This document shows positions 7,832 to 14,809 of a stretch of DNA of 40,520 nt, one piece after another (position 1 is the stretch's first letter; every line of letters begins with the position of its first letter). A program made the position numbers and the translations under genes. The notes beneath the pieces are model-generated. The model saw nothing but the letters and a program-made list of their open reading frames with translations. It searched no databases and was not told where the DNA came from. This DNA comes from Chloroflexota bacterium. GTDB lineage: Bacteria; Chloroflexota; Limnocylindria; Limnocylindrales; CSP1-4. The stretch lies in contig QKHE01000120.1 of the NCBI GenBank assembly GCA_003250155.1, positions 1 to 40,520 on the forward strand, written 5' to 3'.

Positions 7832-8517
7832 GCACCGAACGGACCACACGGTTCGAGCGGGTCCTGCCCGGGCTCTTCGACGAGCTGGCGGGCACCCGTA
7901 CCCCTGCCTATCTCGAGGCCGCCATCGAGCGCGCCTCGTCCGGACCCCAGCGTCCCTCGTGGACGTTCCCTGGAAGGTGGCTACCCGTGGACATCACGAC
8001 CCGTACCGCGCCGTTCGTGCGTGTGCCGTGGGGCCAGATCGGCGTTATGGTACTCACCGGTCTTCTGCTGGCAGTGGTGCTCGCCGCGTACATCGGCTCA
8101 CAACGGCCAGGCATGTCGCTGCTCGCCCGCGGCAGCTTCATGGGACACGACTGGGGCCTGGTCGAGTTCGAGGCGTTTCAAGAAGACTCCGTCGTGACCG
8201 GGCGCATGACGGTTCATGCAAAGAGCCCTGACGTGGCTGCCATCACCGTCGAGCTCCAGTGCGCTCGGATGACCGAGGACGGCCTGATCATGATCGGCGG
8301 CCACGTCACCGAAAGCACCCTTGCCGCGGTCGCCCTCAAGCGCGGGTCTCCCGTGCAGACCGCGATCTGGGTTGGGGCCGACTTCAACCTCGCCGTCTTC
8401 GAGGAAGAGGACTGCCTGGCGTATCTGGACGCCTGGTTGGCGCGGCTGAGCGCGACCCTTTCAAGCGTCGTGCCCCTCAAGGACGACAGTGAGGCCGTCA
8501 TCGAGTTCGGTCCGTAG
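7828..8517 (+). CDS. Single-pass membrane partner of the ECF sigma factor (anti-sigma-like)
   Basis: A 229-residue protein with a cytoplasmic N-terminal region (1-69), one membrane helix (about 70-90) and an extracytoplasmic C-terminal domain (about 95-229). The N-terminal part has LFDELAGTRTPAYLE followed by a Trp/Pro-rich stretch with RWLPVD just before the helix. I know this layout from uncharacterised proteins paired with ECF factors in Chloroflexota. No ZAS zinc motif (HxxxCxxC) is present. The ATGA overlap and the topology make an anti-sigma or signal-relay role likely, but this is inference. The C-terminal domain is not recognised; it has only two cysteines. Confidence 0.75.
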   Translation: MSTERTTRFERVLPGLFDELAGTRTPAYLEAAIERASSGPQRPSWTFPGRWLPVDITTRTAPFVRVPWGQIGVMVLTGLLLAVVLAAYIGSQRPGMSLLARGSFMGHDWGLVEFEAFQEDSVVTGRMTVHAKSPDVAAITVELQCARMTEDGLIMIGGHVTESTLAAVALKRGSPVQTAIWVGADFNLAVFEEEDCLAYLDAWLARLSATLSSVVPLKDDSEAVIEFGP

Positions 8518-8662
8518 CGGCCGCCGTCCACGTTGCGCTGCCACGAGGGCTGACCCTGAACCCATGGCCGGTCGGCCCTGACGGGTGGCCGATGTGGATC
8601 GCGAGCGCGGCAACCAGGACAGACCCCGCTGCATGGCGGCACCGGAAAGGAGGAAACGCAAC

Positions 8663-8752
8663 ATGAATCGTTCCGTCGCAGCGGCACTCGTGCTCGTGAT
8701 CGTTGGACCTGGGCAGACCGCTGGTCATGGCGGCGCGCTCGGAATGACCTGA
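8663..8752 (+). CDS. 29-residue ORF with near-perfect ribosome binding site
   Basis: ATG at 8663 is preceded by AAAGGAGG with 9 bases spacing. The peptide begins MNRSVAAALVLVIVG, a basic residue followed by a hydrophobic run like the first half of a signal peptide, then a Gly-rich end and a TGA at 8750. It may be a real small secreted or membrane peptide, or the 5-prime remnant of a decayed secreted-protein gene behind the ECF operon. No homology can be claimed. Confidence 0.4.
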   Translation: MNRSVAAALVLVIVGPGQTAGHGGALGMT

Positions 8753-8822
8753 TGGGCGTTGGCCGGCGTGGCCGCGCGGAGAGCTCGCGAGGCACGCGGC
8801 CACGCCGGGGAGACGGGGGAGA

Positions 8823-8898
8823 TGGCGCGCCCGACAGGATTCGAACCTGCGACCTTCGGCTCCGGAGGCCGACGCTCTATCCACTGAGCTACAGGCGC
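8823..8898 (-). tRNA. tRNA-Arg (anticodon CCG)
   Basis: Read on the minus strand, the acceptor stem GCGCCTG pairs with CGGGCGC, with one G-U pair. The D arm is GCTC...GAGC, the anticodon stem TCGGC/GCCGA holds loop CTCCGGA with anticodon CCG (reads CGG), and the T loop is TTCGAAT. The CCA end is encoded (8825-8823 on the minus strand). Reading CGG makes sense for a genome this rich in GC. Confidence 0.97.
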
Positions 8899-8938
8899 GG
8901 GCGCCGATCATACCGGCTCGCGTGAAGACATACGGGAA

Positions 8939-8963
8939 GAGGAGGCGCCGATCGCGCCTCCTC
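8939..8963 (-). terminator. Intrinsic terminator of the PD40 protein gene
   Basis: A perfect 10-bp stem (GAGGAGGCGC with GCGCCTCCTC) and a 5-base loop, lying 35 bases beyond the stop of the minus-strand gene at 8998. On the minus strand it is followed by the pyrimidine-rich TTCCCGTATGTC. It separates that gene from the tRNA-Arg. Confidence 0.7.
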
Positions 8964-8997
8964 CCTTGAGTGCGTGGGGAACGGCCGACCGTCCGGG

Positions 8998-9924
8998 TCA
9001 GCGACTCCTCGTGCTCACGTAGATCTCGCCGTCGCGGCCGAAGTGGAGGCGGCGGCCGTCCCACGACAGCGACGAGCGAGTCTCGCTGCCGGCGGTGTTG
9101 ATGAGCGGGCCGAGGTTCACGGGAGTCGACCACGGATCGCTCGTCGAGGCACGCCAGGCGGTGTAGACATCCTGACCGCCGTAGCCGCCCGGCCGGTTCG
9201 AGTTGAGCACGATCTCGAGGCCGTCCTTGCGGACGTTGGGCATGAAGTCGTGCTGCGGCGTGTTGAGCTCGGCGACGGCCGTCGCCGGGGCGAAGCTGCC
9301 GTCGGGGAGCTGGCGGCTCATGTAGATGTCCTGGTCGCCGCCGACGTTGAAGCCGTCGCTCGAGAAGAACAGGAACGTTCCCTCGGCGGTTTCGACGAGC
9401 GACGGACCGAACTCGCTGCCAGGGAAGTTGGGTCCGCTGCCTGTCGCAGCGCAGCCGAGGTTCTGGATAGACCAGCCGTGGGCCGGGTTGTTGCGGCCGA
9501 GGTAGATGTCGCCGCCGCCGCAGCCGCCGGGACGGGTCGACACGAACAGGAGGGCCTTCCCGCGGAGCGGCGTCGGGCAGTAGTCGGCGTACGGCGAGTT
9601 GACCGGCGTGCCGAGGTTCTCGGCCGGCCCCCAGGCTCCGCCGACCGAGTCGCGATGGAACACCCAGATGTCGTTCGGGTCGGGGTTCCCCGTCCCGCCG
9701 GCGCGGTTCGAGGCGATGTACAGGCTCAGTCCATCCGGTGACTCGATCGGACAACCCTCGGCTGCCGCGGTATTGACCCCGGTCTCGGCGACGGCCAAGC
9801 CCCAGTCGCTGAAGGACTTGCCGGCGACGCCGGTGGGCACGAGCAGCAACAGCGCCAGCGCGAGCGTGATGATCCGGGCAGTGGCAGCCGAACCGGATCG
9901 GTGCGGCACGAAGCGAGCGAGCAC
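8998..9924 (-). CDS. Secreted PD40 (WD40-like) beta-propeller protein
   Basis: An extracytoplasmic 308-residue protein made largely of PD40/TolB-like blades. Repeats of the type LxIASNRAGGxGxxDIW, LLFVSTRPGGCGGGDIYLG, FFSSDGF...DQDIYMSR, IVLNSNRPGGYGGQDVY and LHFGRDGEIYVSTR recur about every 50-60 residues. The Ser-(N/T)-Arg-Pro-Gly-Gly signature of the family is clear. Start GTG at 9924 is preceded by AAGGAG at 7 bases and begins a signal peptide (hydrophobic ITLALALLLLVPTGVAG). The frame runs further upstream, but that part looks non-coding. The family binds proteins or carbohydrates and often has no enzymatic role; the ligand is unknown. Confidence 0.85.
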   Translation of the reverse strand: MLARFVPHRSGSAATARIITLALALLLLVPTGVAGKSFSDWGLAVAETGVNTAAAEGCPIESPDGLSLYIASNRAGGTGNPDPNDIWVFHRDSVGGAWGPAENLGTPVNSPYADYCPTPLRGKALLFVSTRPGGCGGGDIYLGRNNPAHGWSIQNLGCAATGSGPNFPGSEFGPSLVETAEGTFLFFSSDGFNVGGDQDIYMSRQLPDGSFAPATAVAELNTPQHDFMPNVRKDGLEIVLNSNRPGGYGGQDVYTAWRASTSDPWSTPVNLGPLINTAGSETRSSLSWDGRRLHFGRDGEIYVSTRSR

Positions 9925-10119
9925 GGAGGCGCTCCTTCCAGTGAGCTTCGACGGGAACTCGCGGGTCCGTCGGTGGGACGCGGGGGCACTTCCCTCGCCA
10001 CATCCAATGAGTCCCGGAATCGTCGTTTGGTTCAGTCTTCGTCGTCGGTCCATCCGCCGGGGTGAACCATCGCCCCGCCGACAAGGTCGATGTCGGGCGC
10101 TTGGAGCCAGATACGGGAG

Positions 10120-10980
10120 CTAGCCGGGCGCGCTGTCCTCGCCGAAGAAGTCGGACACGAGGCGGGCAACCTCGTCGGGGCGGGCCTCGATGACCCACCG
10201 GCCGACGTCGGGAAAGAAGACCTTGCGCGGCGGGCTCGTGAACTGCCTGTCGAGGCGCAGCGCCAGGTCCCGGCGCAGGGTCCGGTCGCGCTCGCCCCAC
10301 AGGATCAGGCTGGGCGCGCTGATCTGCTTGCCGCGGAGCCGAATGGAATCGGGCTTGATCGTCTTCGCAATCGCTCGGAAGTAGGCCAGGCTCGCCCAGG
10401 CCGCGCGCGGCTGGCAGATGGCGTCGCGGTACGTGGCCAGGTCCTTGGGGCTGAACACCCGGTCGTTCAGCAGCAGGCGCAGGAACCGGCCGTGACCGAC
10501 GGTCATCCACCACTCTGGCAGTCGCGGGATCCGGTAGAACAGGACGGAAGAGCTCAGGATCCGCTGGCGCCAGCTGTGATGGATCGCCCGCCCCAGGATG
10601 ATCGCCGGTGGGGCGTTTACGAGGACCAGCCGGCCGACCTTGTCCGGGTGCGACAGCGCCGCCTCGGCCGCGACCATGCCGCCCCACCCATGGCCAAGGA
10701 CGTGGGCTCTTGACTCGCCGAGGGCGTCGACCAAGGCCGCGACGTCATTCCCGAGCGTCTCGAGGGCGTAGTCCTCGATCCGCCCCGGCCGGCTCGTGTC
10801 GCCCAGGCCCCGCATGTCAGGCGCCACTGCCCGGTAGCCTGCCCCCGCCAGCGCCGGGACGAGGTGGCGGTATTCGTACGAGAACTGGGGGAAGCCGTGA
10901 AGCAGGAGGACCAGCGGGCCTTCGCCCTCGGTCAGAACGTGGAAGCGAATGCCGTTGGCATTGATGGACTCCGACCGCAT
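10120..10980 (-). CDS. Alpha/beta hydrolase of the epoxide hydrolase/dehalogenase group with catalytic residues replaced
   Basis: The fold is clear over 286 residues: oxyanion motif HGFPQFSYEYRH (28-39), APDMRGLGDTSRP (53-65), the nucleophile-elbow region LGHGWGG (95-101), a cap domain (about 125-210), and LILWGERD (225-232), which supplies the acid Asp232. In active epoxide hydrolases and dehalogenases the elbow is GHDWGG and the catalytic base is His in a GHW motif. Here the nucleophile position is Gly98 (codon GGG) and the His position is Arg261 in DVGRWVIEARPDE. Both substitutions were checked at DNA level and the frame is otherwise intact. It is therefore probably a non-catalytic homologue, a binding protein, or an enzyme with a different mechanism. 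Start ATG at 10980. Confidence 0.85.
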   Translation of the reverse strand: MRSESINANGIRFHVLTEGEGPLVLLLHGFPQFSYEYRHLVPALAGAGYRAVAPDMRGLGDTSRPGRIEDYALETLGNDVAALVDALGESRAHVLGHGWGGMVAAEAALSHPDKVGRLVLVNAPPAIILGRAIHHSWRQRILSSSVLFYRIPRLPEWWMTVGHGRFLRLLLNDRVFSPKDLATYRDAICQPRAAWASLAYFRAIAKTIKPDSIRLRGKQISAPSLILWGERDRTLRRDLALRLDRQFTSPPRKVFFPDVGRWVIEARPDEVARLVSDFFGEDSAPG

Positions 10981-11119
10981 ACCGATACTCGTCCTCCGCT
11001 TGGCGCGCGGGCGCGGGGCGGGAATGATGGCGTCGCCAGCGCCCGCAGCTCGACCGCGCCAGCGTCGTGACCGCGATCAGATCCGGCTCGCAGGCCCCAA
11101 GCGAGCCCGGGCGACGCCG

Positions 11120-12127
11120 CTAGGCCGTGACCTCCTCGCGCCGATGGCCGGCCGCGAGCGTCCCGAGATCGGATGACTCGAGCTGGTCCGGCGGGATCGC
11201 CGCGACCCGGGCCCGCGTCGTCGAGCGCAGCGTCGCGGTCCGCCGGCCGCCCTCGAGCGCGGCCCGCTCGCCGACGACCGCTCCCGGTCCGATCTCGCCG
11301 ACCGTCACGCGGTCGACCTCGACGGCGAACATGCCGTCCAGGATCAGATAGACCTCGTTCGCCTCCTGGCCCTGCTCGGTCAGCGTCTCGCCCTCGGCAA
11401 GGTTCCGGATCGCCGGCTTCGGGCCGCCGCGCATGATGATCGTCGACAGCTCCCGCTCGAGGGCCGACTCGACCTGGCTCACGAGGGCCGGTGAATCGTG
11501 GTCGCCCCACGGGGTTCGAGCGCCGAACGAATCGTTGAACCAGGTGTTGAAGTCGATCACGGCCGACTTCTCGATGAGCTCGCCCTTGTCGTCATAGACC
11601 CAGTGCCGCGGGAACGGGCTGGCCCCCACGAGGCCGCGCTTGGCGCTGCCGTCGACGTTGATCGTCAGCTCCAGGGTCGACCACGCGATCGACGGCCAGA
11701 ACTGGACGAACGGCTTGTGCGGGACCGGCCGGGGCGTCGGGATGCCCATCCGCCCGCCGATGGTCTGGACGAACCGTACGGCCGTCGGGCTGACCTCCGG
11801 CTCGTGCTGGATGTCCGGCAGCTGGACCGCCGGGAACCGGATCGCCGCCGGGCCGACACGAACGGTCGTCGAGCCGATTCGCCCGCCACCGAGGTAGCCG
11901 TGGCCCACGATCCGGCCGTCCTCGACCTCGACGTAGGCTCGCAGCTCGTTCGCCTCGCGGAACCGATCGGTCCGCCGGAGCTCCTCGAGATCATCGATCC
12001 GGTCCGGCGGTGGCTGGTCGTAGTGGGTCACCCCGATCTCGAAGGGGATCTTCGACAGGCCTTCGATCGCTTCCGAGGGGATCCACGAGATGGCCGTCAC
12101 GCTCGACTCGTGTCGGACACGTGCCAT
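11120..12127 (-). CDS. Protein with C-terminal cyclic nucleotide-binding domain
   Basis: A 335-residue soluble protein. The C-terminal third (about residues 215-320) is a cNMP-binding beta-roll: AEGETLTEQGQEANEVYLILDG, then a strand with VTVGEIGPGAVVGERAALEGGRRTAT. That segment contains the phosphate-binding-cassette pattern GE(R)AAL...RRTAT seen in CAP_ED domains. The N-terminal two thirds (with repeated Gly and aromatic residues) are not recognised; there is no helix-turn-helix, so it is not a CRP-type transcription factor. Start ATG at 12127 follows AAGGAG by about 6 bases. It may sit upstream of the alpha/beta hydrolase on the same transcript, 139 bases apart. Confidence 0.8.
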   Translation of the reverse strand: MARVRHESSVTAISWIPSEAIEGLSKIPFEIGVTHYDQPPPDRIDDLEELRRTDRFREANELRAYVEVEDGRIVGHGYLGGGRIGSTTVRVGPAAIRFPAVQLPDIQHEPEVSPTAVRFVQTIGGRMGIPTPRPVPHKPFVQFWPSIAWSTLELTINVDGSAKRGLVGASPFPRHWVYDDKGELIEKSAVIDFNTWFNDSFGARTPWGDHDSPALVSQVESALERELSTIIMRGGPKPAIRNLAEGETLTEQGQEANEVYLILDGMFAVEVDRVTVGEIGPGAVVGERAALEGGRRTATLRSTTRARVAAIPPDQLESSDLGTLAAGHRREEVTA

Positions 12128-12263
12128 GGTTGCTCCTTCCTGCTACGTCCCGCCGAGTGTGTCGCGGGTCATCCCCGATGTCATGGGGGCGCTGTCCCGA
12201 ATCGAACCGGGAACATGGCCGGGCCGTTGACGCCCCAGCCGGAACGCGCTTGGATGGCGGGCC

Positions 12264-12545
12264 ATGGAGCCGATTCGATTCGCAAGCGAGATTCGGTACT
12301 GGAATCCCGAGAAGGGCAGCGGCCTGGCGGTCGTCGACGTGCCGCCTGACGGCATCGCCGCCCTGGGTGGGCTGAAGCAGCAGCGCGTGCGCGGCCGGTT
12401 GGGCGACGCCGTCTTCGCCTCCAACGTCGCCCCGGCCGGCGGCGGTCGCCTGGCGCTCAGCGTCAGCAAGGCGATGATGTCGGCCGGGCGGGTGACCGTC
12501 GGCGATCGCGTCGAGGTCGAGATCACCGGCGTCGGGCGGGAGTGA
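12264..12545 (+). CDS. DUF1905 domain protein
   Basis: A compact 93-residue beta-rich protein matching the DUF1905 pattern: F-x-(S/A)-EIRYW near the start, VDVPPDGIAAL, RVRGRLGD, and the end VTVGDRVEVEI. The family is widespread in high-GC bacteria, often fused to a YdeI-like domain, and has no settled function. Start ATG at 12264. Divergent from the cNMP protein (137 bases apart) and convergent with the SRPBCC gene. Confidence 0.85.
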   Translation: MEPIRFASEIRYWNPEKGSGLAVVDVPPDGIAALGGLKQQRVRGRLGDAVFASNVAPAGGGRLALSVSKAMMSAGRVTVGDRVEVEITGVGRE

Positions 12546-12592
12546 TCGGGACGACTGCTCGGGACCGACGGATCCGGGCCGGGTTCCAGCGC

Positions 12593-13036
12593 TCAGGCAG
12601 GGATCTCGTCCTCCAGGCGTGTCCTGGCGCGCGCCAGCGCGTCCGGCATCGATCGGCGGAGCTCGCCGGCGACGACGCCCTCGGCGAAGCGGTACATCCC
12701 GCTCAGCTCGATCTGCACAGCGACGCGCAGCCGAGTCCCGGATCCGGCGGCCTCGAGGTCGAAGGCGCCCTCGACGCGCCCCTGCGGCGCCTCGCCGCGA
12801 ACGGCCAGCCGCCGAGCGCGCTCCGCGGACACGACCATCCCGTTCGCCTGGATCGGGCCGGTCGGTCCGGCCAGCTGGAGACGGAACGTCGTCCCGGGTT
12901 CGACGGGTCCCGATGACAGTTGCTCCGCGGCACTCACGCCGGGCAGCCAGTCCGGATAACGTTCGACGGCGGCGAGGGCGTCGTAGACGGCGTCCGGCGG
13001 ACGGGCGACCTCGATCGACTCGTCCAGCTGGATCAC
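12593..13036 (-). CDS. SRPBCC (START-like) family protein, CoxG-like
   Basis: A 147-residue protein with the helix-grip pattern of polyketide cyclase/CoxG proteins. The N-terminal strand IQLDESIEVARPPDAVYDALA is followed by W(L)PGV in the first loop, a Gly-rich middle, SGTRLRVAVQIEL, and a long C-terminal amphipathic helix (GVVAGELRRSMPDALARARTRL shape). The fold makes a hydrophobic ligand pocket; relatives carry lipids or take part in CO-dehydrogenase membrane recruitment. No cox genes are nearby, so the role stays open. Start ATG at 13036. Confidence 0.8.
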   Translation of the reverse strand: MIQLDESIEVARPPDAVYDALAAVERYPDWLPGVSAAEQLSSGPVEPGTTFRLQLAGPTGPIQANGMVVSAERARRLAVRGEAPQGRVEGAFDLEAAGSGTRLRVAVQIELSGMYRFAEGVVAGELRRSMPDALARARTRLEDEIPA

Positions 13037-13159
13037 CGCCCGAGCCCGGCTGTCGTCAGGCGCTGATCGTCGTTCACCCGACGAGCCTATCGGCTGTCGT
13101 TCGCCGCCGCAGCGGGCAGCCCGGGTCGGCGGTGTCTTGACCCTCCCGAACGGCCGGAC

Positions 13160-13410
13160 CTACCATCCGCGAGGCTCCCGGCGCGAGCGGGGTTCCCCGT
13201 CCCGAGGTCCAGCGCGCCGCCGGCCGATCTCGAGGTTTCCAGCAACGCATCGTGAGCGACGGTCCCGAACGTAGACGCGTCCCAGACGCGATGACCAGCA
13301 CCGCTTGCCGGGAGGCCATCCCGGGGTAGCGCATCAGCCGTGCGCGGCCCGGAGGCCACCCGTCGGCGGGGTCCGACGAGGTGGCTTCTTCATGTCCCGG
13401 AGGTGATGCC
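13160..13410 (+). promoter_or_regulatory. Structured mgtE leader, candidate magnesium-responsive riboswitch
   Basis: A 374-base gene-free stretch (13037-13410) precedes mgtE. It holds GAGGCTCC at 13171-13178, which matches a conserved element of the M-box (ykoK) aptamer; a 6-bp hairpin at 13276-13290; another 6-bp hairpin at 13308-13324; GCGCA/TGCGC at 13330-13343; and a final terminator-like hairpin immediately before the ribosome binding site. Leader plus terminator in front of a magnesium transporter is the architecture of M-box control. I could not align the rest of the M-box consensus, so class membership is uncertain. Confidence 0.4.
13355..13391 (+). terminator. Terminator hairpin in the mgtE leader
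   Basis: GCCACCCGTCGG (13355-13366) pairs with CCGACG-A-GGTGGC (13373-13385): 12 base pairs with one bulged A and a 6-base loop, followed by TTCTTC. It lies 26 bases before the mgtE start, upstream of its own GGAGGTG box. The preceding gene is on the opposite strand, so the hairpin can only act on transcripts heading into mgtE, i.e. as an attenuator. Confidence 0.65.
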
Positions 13411-14766
13411 ATGACGACGCAGGCGACGGCCGACCTCCTGGCCGAGGTGCAGGCGCTCATCCGGGAGCGCGAGGAGGAAGGCGTTCGAGGCTTGGCCGAG
13501 CGGGTGGGCCCGGCCGAGTGGGCCGACCTCGTTCCGAACCTCGAGCCCGGCGAGATCGCGGTCCTGCTGCAGTGGCTGCCCGACGAGGAGGCTGCGAGCC
13601 TGCTCGAGGAGGTCCCGCCGCAGGTCGCCGCCGACATCCTTCGGACGCTGTCCGCCCCCGAGGCGGGCGAGCTGCTCGGCGAGATGGATCCCGACGACGC
13701 GGTCGACGTCGTCGAGCTGCTGCCGCAGCAGGCGGCCGACGAGATCCTCATCCGCATGCAGCCGGCCGACGTGGCCGAGATCCGGCAGCTGTCGGGCTAC
13801 GAGCCCGACACCGCGGGCGGCATCATGACCCCCGCCTACGTCGCGGTGAACGCCGACGCGACGACCGGCCAGGCGATCGCCGCGATCCGGCGCCTCGTCG
13901 ACGAGGCCGAGACCGTCAACTACGTCTACGTCGTCGATCCCGAGCGGCACCTGCTCGGCGTCCTGTCGCTGTACCGGCTGATGCTGAGCCACGACGAGAC
14001 TCCGGTCACGCAGCTCATGGCCCCCTCGACCGTCCGCGTTCGAGCGTCGGCCGACCAGGAAACCGCCGCGCGCCTCCTGACCGACCGCAACCTCCTGGCG
14101 ATCCCGGTCGTCGACGACGAGGACCACCTGCTCGGGATCATCACCGAGGACGACGTCGCCGATGTCCTGCAGGCCGAGGCGACCGAAGACATCGAGCGCC
14201 TCGGCGGCTCGCAGCCGCTGAACCTGCCGTACCGCCTCGCCTCGGTCCCGCTGCTGGTTCGAAAGCGCGTCGGCTGGCTGCTGCTGCTGTTCATCGCCGA
14301 GGCCTACACCGGCCTCGTGCTCCAGAACTTCGAGGGCGAGCTGTCGAGCGTCGTCGCGCTCAGCTTCTTCATCCCGCTCCTGATCGGCACCGGCGGCAAC
14401 GTCGGCAGCCAGACGGTGACGCTCGTGGTGCGCGCGATGGCCCTCAACGAGGTGTCGATGCGCGACATCGCGTGGCTCGTCTTCCGCGAGCTCCGCGTCG
14501 GGCTCGTGATGGGCCTGTTCATGGCCGCCGCGGCCGTCGGCCAGGCGTTGCTCCTCGGCGTCACGACCGACATCGCGACCGCGGTGTCGATCACGGTCAT
14601 CGCGATCTGCGGCTGGGCGGCGACGGTGGCGGGTGCGTTGCCGCTGATCCTGCGCCGTCTCGGTGTCGATCCGGCGGTCGTCTCGGCGCCGCTCATCTCG
14701 ACCCTCGTCGACGGCACCGGGCTGATCATGTACTTCGAGGTCGCCCGGATCGTCCTGGGGCTGTAG
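13411..14766 (+). CDS. mgtE: Magnesium transporter MgtE
   Basis: Magnesium channel/transporter in the cytoplasmic membrane. MgtE N domain (about residues 20-125) with superhelical repeats such as LLQWLPDEEAASLLEEVPP and LLGEMDPDDAVDVVELLP. CBS pair (about 127-250) begins with TAGGIMTP and includes LLGVLSLYRLML and LLGIITEDDVADVL; it closes the pore at high magnesium. Five membrane helices follow (about 275-451) with IPLLIGTGGNVGSQ and the pore-helix end VDGTGLIMYF. The 451-residue length is standard. Start ATG at 13411 has GGAGGTG 5 bases upstream. Probably regulated by the leader; converges with corA. Confidence 0.95.
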   Translation: MTTQATADLLAEVQALIREREEEGVRGLAERVGPAEWADLVPNLEPGEIAVLLQWLPDEEAASLLEEVPPQVAADILRTLSAPEAGELLGEMDPDDAVDVVELLPQQAADEILIRMQPADVAEIRQLSGYEPDTAGGIMTPAYVAVNADATTGQAIAAIRRLVDEAETVNYVYVVDPERHLLGVLSLYRLMLSHDETPVTQLMAPSTVRVRASADQETAARLLTDRNLLAIPVVDDEDHLLGIITEDDVADVLQAEATEDIERLGGSQPLNLPYRLASVPLLVRKRVGWLLLLFIAEAYTGLVLQNFEGELSSVVALSFFIPLLIGTGGNVGSQTVTLVVRAMALNEVSMRDIAWLVFRELRVGLVMGLFMAAAAVGQALLLGVTTDIATAVSITVIAICGWAATVAGALPLILRRLGVDPAVVSAPLISTLVDGTGLIMYFEVARIVLGL

Positions 14767-14809
14767 CCGGCCGCTCGCGCGCCGCGACCGTGGCCGGGAA
14801 CCTGCCGAG

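Noticed and set aside
8498-10687. A 729-residue open frame on the minus strand
   Set aside because: It runs across the tRNA-Arg, a terminator and two better-supported genes, with Arg/Pro/Gly-rich composition. It is an artefact of stop-poor GC-rich sequence.
12188-12210. A tRNA T-arm-like hairpin (read on the minus strand CCCG-GTTCGATT-CGGG)
   Set aside because: No acceptor, anticodon or D arm can be folded around it, and no repeat that would mark an attachment site is seen near it.
13160-13354. Definite assignment of the mgtE leader to the M-box riboswitch class
   Set aside because: Only one short conserved element could be matched by eye; the later conserved segments of the class were not found, so only a candidate regulatory leader is reported.
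14767-14796. CCGGCC...GGCCGG between mgtE and corA as a terminator
   Set aside because: The stem is only 6 bp with an 18-base loop and no T-rich tail on either side.
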